A stretch of DNA of 6,233 nucleotides from an uncultured Prevotella sp. (GTDB lineage Bacteria > Bacteroidota > Bacteroidia > Bacteroidales > Bacteroidaceae): the NCBI GenBank assembly GCA_900546605.1, contig URDV01000132.1:1-6233 (forward strand). Reading direction: 5' to 3'. A program made the translations under genes and the position numbers. Below the pieces are notes generated by a model. The model saw only the letters and a list, made by a program, of their open reading frames with translations, was not told the origin of the DNA and did not search any database. Positions 1 through 3,350 of the stretch are shown piece by piece. Numbering within the stretch: position 1 is the stretch's first letter; each line of letters starts with the position of its first letter.

Positions 1-38
1 CCTGAAAGGGCAAAAGCATTAAATGTGCGTTTTAGAGT
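1..38 (+). repeat. Dispersed repeat, left copy (inverted relative to 6105-6142)
   Basis: Bases 1-20 (cctgaaagggcaaaagcatt) are the exact reverse complement of 6123-6142. Weaker similarity continues to about base 38, where 'aaatgtgcgttttaga' faces 'acaatgtgctttaga' on the minus strand of the right copy. In the right copy this block directly follows an 18-bp block (6143-6160) on the minus strand. Here the window starts exactly at the block boundary, so the preceding half would lie outside. The identity is directly visible; that it is a genome-wide repeat family is inferred from two separate copies and a vague resemblance to repeats in Prevotella genomes that I cannot verify here. Confidence 0.75.
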
Positions 39-72
39 ATCGCCGAACAGCAATAGCAATGAATAAGCCCCA

Positions 73-90
73 AAAAGCGGTCTCGCTTTT
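73..90 (-). terminator. Small perfect hairpin, possible leftward terminator
   Basis: AAAAGCG (73-79), a 4-nt loop (80-83) and CGCTTTT (84-90) form a perfect 7-bp stem. On the minus strand the stem runs into five T residues and then GGGG. This would be a weak intrinsic terminator for transcription coming from the leftward promoter at 289-319. Only three of the seven pairs are G:C, so termination strength is doubtful. It could equally be a structural part of the dispersed repeat around it. Confidence 0.35.
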
Positions 91-94
91 GATG

Positions 95-112
95 CCGATT
101 TTGAACACCCTA
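95..112 (+). repeat. 18-bp block of the dispersed repeat
   Basis: Bases 95-112 (ccgattttgaacacccta) are the exact reverse complement of 6143-6160. In the right copy the block is joined directly to the 20-bp block also found at 1-20. Here the two blocks are separated and in swapped order, so the left edge seems to hold parts of two repeat copies or a rearranged one. After 112 the sequence reads gctttcag, the reverse complement of the ctgaaag that begins the neighbouring block in the right copy. Confidence 0.75.
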
Positions 113-288
113 GCTTTCAGTCCGTTTTTGCTCAACCAGCAACTTGAACCTACTTATTCTTTCAAGAGTGGTTTGAAAGTTTTAGCGTAACTCAAAACAT
201 GCTTCACGTGTCAACATGGACATGCGCAAAAGCATATCTAATCATAAAATTGAGCGAGAATGTATTTTTAAAAATCTATAAATAACAA

Positions 289-319
289 CAAAAGTATAAA
301 ATTGAATGGTGTCATCAAA
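289..319 (-). promoter_or_regulatory. Canonical Bacteroidetes promoter, leftward
   Basis: On the minus strand TTTG (316-319) is followed by 19 bp and then TACTTTTG (289-296). This matches the Bacteroides housekeeping consensus (-33 TTTG, -7 TAnnTTTG, spacing about 19-21) at every defined base. The predicted start is near 283. No credible gene lies downstream inside the window. The left end of the 11-bp array (339) sits 20 bp upstream of the -33 box, where an activator or UP-like element would bind. Confidence 0.6.
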
Positions 320-338
320 ACTGGCTTTCGGGGCTTCA

Positions 339-503
339 TTCTCCTATCGTCCTCCTATGTTCCTCCTATCGTCCTCCTATCATTCTCGTATTGATCCCGT
401 ATCGATCCCGTATCGGAATACGGAAACAATACGGAAACAATACGGGATTGATACGGGAGCGATACGGAAATGAGGGGAGAAGCATGGGAGGAATATGGAA
501 ATG
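339..503. repeat. Array of fifteen 11-bp units with inverted symmetry
   Basis: The segment divides without gaps into fifteen 11-mers. Examples are tcctcctatcg (361-371), atcccgtatcg (394-404 and 405-415), caatacggaaa (427-437), caatacgggat (438-448) and cgatacggaaa (460-470). The left units read NTCCYNTATCG on the plus strand; the right units carry the same theme on the minus strand. Pairing units 7:10, 6:11, 5:12, 4:13 and 3:14 gives 8 to 10 matches out of 11 each, around a two-unit centre (416-437). The whole is therefore both a tandem array and an imperfect long palindrome. The 11-bp step is close to one DNA helical turn, so the units face nearly the same side of the helix. No ORF uses the region. 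Confidence 0.85.
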
Positions 504-714
504 TTAATATTTGTGGCTATGTAAAAATAGGTTAATTTGTTGTTTTGCTTGCGTTATTCATTCACCTCACTTACCCGTGAGAAACATGGCTCAAGTGCGT
601 GTTCGACAAAAAGAAACGATAGGTTGAACACGGGCAGGGCAGGTGCTACGGATGGTTCGCTGTGAAAAATTGAACGAGAAAGCACCCTATATGTGCTATT
701 TTACCCTGAAAACT
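504..714. other. Spacer between the two 11-bp arrays; no gene, small hairpins
   Basis: No ORF of note is visible here. Inverted repeats are present: cgtgttcgac (598-607) against gttgaacacg (623-632), with 9 of 10 pairs and a 15-nt loop; and AGCAC (681-685) against GTGCT (693-697) with a 7-nt loop. The decamer TGAACGAGAA at 671-680 recurs at 714-723 and, with one change, at 251-260 (TGAGCGAGAA), each time preceded by an A-rich stretch. It contains the core of the 715-779 array units, so these look like isolated members of the same motif. Confidence 0.5.
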
Positions 715-779
715 GAACGAGAATAGAACGATTTTAGAACGATTTTAGAACGAGAATAGAACGCCTTAGAACGGATTTG
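715..779 (+). repeat. Second 11-bp array abutting a promoter
   Basis: Units begin with GAACG every 11 bp: gaacgagaata (715-725), gaacgatttta (726-736), gaacgatttta (737-747), gaacgagaata (748-758), then a 10-bp gaacgcctta (759-768) and gaacggatttg (769-779). The first four follow an A-B-B-A order. The last unit contains the TTTG of the -33 box of the rightward promoter at 776-808. The reverse complement of the A unit shares ATTCTCGT with the 382-389 part of the larger array, so the two arrays look related. Tight phasing into the promoter suggests a regulatory site; the binding factor is unknown. Confidence 0.8.
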
Positions 780-808
780 GAAAAAGCGGTTACAACCTAT
801 TACCTTTG
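776..808 (+). promoter_or_regulatory. Canonical Bacteroidetes promoter, rightward
   Basis: TTTG (776-779), 21 bp, then TACCTTTG (801-808) matches the Bacteroides -33/-7 consensus. Transcription would start near 814 and run towards the 3' end of pckA, against that gene. No credible ORF follows before the bidirectional-looking hairpin at 927-961. The product would be a short noncoding RNA of about 150 nt or an antisense transcript into the pckA 3' region. Confidence 0.55.
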
Positions 809-813
809 CAACG

Positions 814-961
814 TCAAACCGACACTGCAACAGCTTGTAAGCACATGGCAAAACAACACTTATCCACTCCATTCACATTCATCGGGCTATGGTAAAGAAT
901 CGTCATTCAATGCAAGGCAAAAAAAAGAGAGGGCGTGTCAAAGTGAATGACACACCCTCTC
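814..961 (+). ncRNA. Candidate rightward small RNA or convergent transcript
   Basis: This segment runs from the predicted start of the promoter at 776-808 to the end of the hairpin at 927-961. It has no ORF worth calling. On this strand the hairpin is followed by ggttaggttatgttgtt rather than a clean T-run, so termination in this direction is uncertain and the RNA may extend into pckA as antisense. I recognise no RNA family. The call rests on the promoter match and the absence of a coding alternative. Confidence 0.22.
919..961 (-). terminator. Rho-independent terminator of pckA
   Basis: On the minus strand a stem (948-961 with 927-940; 13 of 14 pairs, one C/A mismatch at 934/954) with a 7-nt loop is followed by eight T residues (A8 at 919-926 on the plus strand). 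It lies 49 bp beyond the pckA stop codon. A second hairpin, GCTTGC 980-985 with GCAAGC 992-997, sits between the stop codon and the terminator. Confidence 0.88.
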
Positions 962-1010
962 GGTTAGGTTATGTTGTTAGCTTGCCCATAAGCAAGCACA
1001 ACGTGGCTGA

Positions 1011-2615
1011 TTAGAGCTGGGGACCAGCAGCAACGAGAGCCTTACCAGCTTCGTTGGTTTCGTACTTCTTGAAGTTCTTGATGAAACGAGCAGCGAGGTC
1101 TTTAGCCTTCTCTTCCCAAGTAGAAGCCTCAGCGTAAGTGTCGCGAGGATCAAGAATCTTAGGATCAACGCCAGGAAGTTCAGTAGGAACAACAAAGTCG
1201 AAGAAAGGAATAGTCTTGGTAGGAGCCTTGTCGATAGAACCATCGAGGATAGCGTCGATGATGCCACGAGTATCGCGGATAGAGATACGCTTGCCTGAAC
1301 CATTCCAACCAGTGTTAACGAGGTAAGCCTTAGCACCGTTCTTCTCCATCTTCTTAACGAGTTCCTGAGCGTACTTAGTGGGGTGCAACTCGAGGAATGC
1401 CTGACCGAAGCAAGCTGAGAAAGTAGGAGTAGGTTCAGTGATACCACGTTCAGTACCAGCCAACTTAGCAGTGAAGCCTGAGAGGAAGTAGTACTGAGCC
1501 TGAGCCTCAGAAAGGATAGAAACGGGAGGAAGAACACCGAAAGCATCGGCTGAAAGCATGATAACTTGCTTAGCAGCGGGGCCCTTGCTTATAGGCTTAA
1601 CGATGTTTTGGATGTGGTAGATAGGATAGCTTACACGAGTGTTCTCGGTAACGCTCTTATCAGCGAAGTCAATCTTGCCGTTAGCGTCAACAGTTACGTT
1701 CTCGAGCAAAGCGTTGCGCTTGATAGCACCGTAAATGTCGGGTTCGCTCTCCTTGTCAAGGTTGATAACCTTAGCGTAGCAACCACCTTCGTAGTTGAAT
1801 ATACCGTTGTCATCCCATCCGTGTTCGTCATCACCGATGAGCTTACGCTTCGGGTCAGTTGAAAGGGTAGTCTTACCAGTACCTGAAAGACCGAAGAAGA
1901 TAGCTGAGCTGGTCTCCTCCATGTTGGTGTTGGCAGAGCAGTGCATAGAAGCGATGCCCTTGAGGGGGTTGTAGTAGTTCATCATAGAGAACATACCCTT
2001 CTTCATTTCACCACCGTACCAAGTGTTGATGATAACTTGCTCGCGGCTTGTGATGTTGAATACAACGGCAGTTTCAGAGTTGAGGCCAAGTTCCTTGTAG
2101 TTCTCAACCTTTGCCTTAGAAGCGTTGTAAACGATGAAGTTAGGTTCGAAGTTCTCCAATTCCTCAGCTGTGGGGCGGATGAACATGTTAGTTACGAAGT
2201 GAGCTTGCCATGCTACCTCTACGATGAAGCGCACAGCCATGCGAGTTTCCTTGTTGGCACCACAGAAACCATCAACTACGAAGAGACGCTTGTTAGAGAG
2301 TTCCTTCTTAGCGATTTCCTTAACGGCTGCCCAAGCCTCTTGAGAAGCGGGTTTGTTGTCGTTGGGATATTCGGGAGTAGTCCACCAAACAGTGTCCTTT
2401 GAGTTCTCGTCCATAACGATGAACTTATCCTTAGGAGAACGGCCGGTGTAGATACCTGTCTTTACGTTTACGGCGCCGAGTTCAGTTTCCTGACCTTTCT
2501 CGAAACCTTCGAGACCAGCCTTAGTCTCCTCTTCGAAGAGCTGCTCGTATGAGGGGTTGTGTACAATCTCGGTTACACCGGTAATACCGTACTTGGTTAA
2601 ATCTAATGTTGCCAT
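1011..2615 (-). CDS. pckA: Phosphoenolpyruvate carboxykinase (ATP)
   Basis: The 534-aa cytosolic enzyme catalyses oxaloacetate + ATP <=> PEP + ADP + CO2. In Bacteroidales, family knowledge suggests it works largely in the carboxylating direction, feeding the succinate branch while making ATP. Visible landmarks are the substrate-binding TGRSPKDKF (57-65), metal/substrate site YGGEMKKG (200-207), MHCSAN with its histidine (224-229), the P-loop GLSGTGKTTLS (242-252), the kinase-2 motif GDDEHGW (261-267), NTRVSYPI with its arginine (325-332) and NTGWNGSGKRISI (434-446). All key residues of the ATP-type family are present, and the length is close to the usual ~530-540 aa. The ATG at 2615 fits the conserved N-terminal start and follows an AT-rich leader without a Shine-Dalgarno sequence, normal for this phylum. 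It is a single-gene transcription unit with its own promoter (2700-2729) and terminator (919-961). No frameshift or truncation is seen. Confidence 0.98.
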   Translation of the reverse strand: MATLDLTKYGITGVTEIVHNPSYEQLFEEETKAGLEGFEKGQETELGAVNVKTGIYTGRSPKDKFIVMDENSKDTVWWTTPEYPNDNKPASQEAWAAVKEIAKKELSNKRLFVVDGFCGANKETRMAVRFIVEVAWQAHFVTNMFIRPTAEELENFEPNFIVYNASKAKVENYKELGLNSETAVVFNITSREQVIINTWYGGEMKKGMFSMMNYYNPLKGIASMHCSANTNMEETSSAIFFGLSGTGKTTLSTDPKRKLIGDDEHGWDDNGIFNYEGGCYAKVINLDKESEPDIYGAIKRNALLENVTVDANGKIDFADKSVTENTRVSYPIYHIQNIVKPISKGPAAKQVIMLSADAFGVLPPVSILSEAQAQYYFLSGFTAKLAGTERGITEPTPTFSACFGQAFLELHPTKYAQELVKKMEKNGAKAYLVNTGWNGSGKRISIRDTRGIIDAILDGSIDKAPTKTIPFFDFVVPTELPGVDPKILDPRDTYAEASTWEEKAKDLAARFIKNFKKYETNEAGKALVAAGPQL

Positions 2616-2654
2616 AATGATTTATTAATTAATAAAATTAGTTTACTATTAAAA

Positions 2655-2697
2655 GTGGGGTGTAGGGCTTAGCGCTGCAAACGCGTCCCTTTACCAC
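2655..2697 (-). promoter_or_regulatory. Nested hairpin at the 5' end of the pckA leader
   Basis: Nested complementary blocks GTGG (2655-2658) with CCAC (2694-2697), AGGG (2664-2667) with CCCT (2687-2690), and GCG (2672-2674) with CGC (2682-2684) can fold around a 7-nt loop, with internal loops between them. The predicted pckA transcript begins near 2694, so this would be a structure at the very 5' end of a ~80-nt leader. It may stabilise the mRNA or regulate it. It matches no riboswitch I recognise. Confidence 0.35.
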
Positions 2698-2699
2698 GG

Positions 2700-2729
2700 C
2701 AAAAGTACGAAAAAGTTGGTGCACGCAAA
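2700..2729 (-). promoter_or_regulatory. pckA promoter
   Basis: On the minus strand TTTG (2726-2729), 18 bp, then TACTTTTG (2700-2707) matches the Bacteroides -33/-7 elements; the spacing is one base shorter than the usual 19-21. The start would fall near 2694, giving a leader of about 80 nt before the pckA ATG. Confidence 0.7.
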
Positions 2730-2927
2730 AAGTTTTAACGCATTTTATTGCAACGTTTTTGTGTTGTGTGTGTTAGTTTGTATCGCTTTTGTGTGCCATG
2801 TAGCACTGACTGATGGGGTGGAGTTGAAGTGTGTTGTGTTGCGTTATGGCTGTAATGAATTGAAAATCATTGGTTTATATGGCTACGCTGTGCGTTAATG
2901 TGTGTGTGGACGCTTCTATGATTGATG
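2730..2927. other. T/G-rich intergenic gap with no credible gene
   Basis: Between the pckA promoter and the terminator of the next unit, the plus strand is strikingly rich in T and G, for example gttgtgtgtgttagtttgt (2762-2780). A 60-codon frame at 2716-2898 on the plus strand is open, but it has no promoter, an odd cysteine/valine-rich composition, and overlaps the pckA -33 box. I do not call it. Nothing else is recognised here. Confidence 0.5.
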
Positions 2928-2976
2928 AAAAAAAAGGGGGGAGGCAATACACTCATAGTGTGTGTTGTCTCCCCCC
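2928..2976 (-). terminator. Strong Rho-independent terminator for the 3141-5759 unit
   Basis: On the minus strand a 17-bp stem (2960-2976 with 2936-2952, including two G:U pairs) topped by a 7-nt loop is followed by eight T residues (A8 at 2928-2935). The base of the stem is a block of six G:C pairs. It lies 164 bp past the stop codon of the 62-aa gene and separates this unit from pckA. The C8/G6 homopolymer runs may be prone to slippage. Confidence 0.9.
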
Positions 2977-3007
2977 CCTCATTCATTGAAAGGATGATGA
3001 ATAACAG

Positions 3008-3061
3008 ACCCGTTGGCGGAATTTCAGGTTAACCCGTTAACCAAAAATTCCGCCAACGGGT
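3008..3061. repeat. Long near-perfect inverted repeat (hairpin)
   Basis: Bases 3008-3024 and 3045-3061 are perfect 17-bp inverted arms (core CCCGTTGGCGGAATT). Inside, after a 2x2 internal loop, GGTTAA (3027-3032) pairs with TTAACC (3037-3042) around the tetraloop CCCG. The predicted structure has 23 base pairs in 54 nt. It sits in the 3' untranslated region of the 3141-5759 unit, upstream of the terminator, so it could protect the mRNA 3' end. It could also be a mobile repeat or a protein-binding palindrome. Confidence 0.85.
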
Positions 3062-3068
3062 AAAAAGC

Positions 3069-3130
3069 TTGACAAACTTACCTGTTAACCCGTTAACTTG
3101 TCAACTTGTTTACTAATTCCGCCAACGCGT
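3069..3130. repeat. 8-bp tandem units plus a third copy of the inverted-repeat arm
   Basis: Four 8-bp units run in register: cctgttaa (3081), cccgttaa (3089), cttgtcaa (3097), cttgttta (3105). The same register is visible inside the neighbouring hairpin as caggttaa (3025) and cccgttaa (3033). TTGACAA (3069-3075) and TTGTCAA (3098-3104) flank two GTTAAC palindromes, forming a second hairpin-like motif. Bases 3115-3127 (aattccgccaacg) repeat 3046-3058 directly. The octamer ataacaga occurs just outside the cluster on both sides (3001-3008 and 3131-3138). Confidence 0.75.
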
Positions 3131-3140
3131 ATAACAGAGA

Positions 3141-3329
3141 TTATTTAGTCCAATTGGTGTTCATGTCGCCCCAAATGTTTGATGAGCTTTGTTCGCGCTG
3201 GTTAGAGAGTCCCCCCGAGGCACCAAAGTCTTGTTCATCGTCCACCGTGTCAAAATGTGAAACGGCCAGCATGCCTTGTGCTTGGAATTTGAGCAATTTG
3301 GCTGTGGGAATCATATATATCTTTTTCAT
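3141..3329 (-). CDS. Small hypothetical protein, co-transcribed with the secreted protein
   Basis: This 62-aa frame begins MKKIYMIPTAKLL and starts 21 bp after the stop codon of the 802-aa gene, inside the same promoter-terminator unit. It has a basic, mildly hydrophobic N-terminal third (to about residue 24, including AQGMLAVS), then an acidic and polar tail with DTVDDEQDFGASGG and a C-terminal NIWGDMNTNW. There is no cysteine, so it is not a lipoprotein, and the hydrophobic stretch is too short and broken for a clear signal peptide. Short 'MKKxYxxPTxxxL' proteins with a Gly/Ser-rich acidic tail and a tryptophan near the end are, from memory, common and uncharacterised in Prevotella and Bacteroides. 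No function is assigned. Close spacing, a Prevotella-like N-terminus and an intact frame support it as a real gene. Confidence 0.72.
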   Translation of the reverse strand: MKKIYMIPTAKLLKFQAQGMLAVSHFDTVDDEQDFGASGGLSNQREQSSSNIWGDMNTNWTK

Positions 3330-3350
3330 AATAGATGTGCTAAAAGAGTG

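Larger units (their letters stand above)
72..283 (-). ncRNA. Candidate leftward noncoding transcript
   Basis: The leftward promoter at 289-319 would start a transcript near base 283. No ORF of convincing length follows: the best frames are tiny, such as one from about 235 to 182. The hairpin with a T-run at 73-90 could end the transcript after roughly 210 nt. The proposal rests only on promoter plus hairpin; nothing here matches an RNA family I know. The alternative is read-through into the dispersed repeat and beyond the window. Confidence 0.22.

Noticed and set aside
268..339. 23-codon minus-strand frame preceded by repeated AGGAGG/AGGAGA, which looks like multiple ribosome binding sites
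   Set aside because: The AGGAGG strings are the array units themselves, the phylum makes little use of Shine-Dalgarno sites, and the frame overlaps the leftward promoter so its start codon would not be transcribed from it.
339..503. CRISPR array
   Set aside because: Units are 11 bp, contiguous, without unique spacers, and change orientation in the middle; no cas gene is nearby.
339..779. Replication origin iterons
   Set aside because: No rep or dnaA gene, no DnaA boxes recognised, and the arrays associate with promoters rather than an AT-rich unwinding region; an origin cannot be excluded but has no positive support.
977..1546. 189-codon minus-strand frame overlapping pckA
   Set aside because: Out-of-frame shadow of pckA, rich in Leu and Ser as expected from frame-shifted reading; pckA has full family motifs.
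2716..2898. 60-codon plus-strand frame
   Set aside because: No promoter, overlaps the pckA -33 box, and its composition follows from T/G-rich DNA; no recognisable family.
3008..3061. Transcription terminator of the 3141-5759 unit
   Set aside because: The hairpin lacks a T-run on the minus strand side, while a textbook terminator lies just beyond at 2928-2976.
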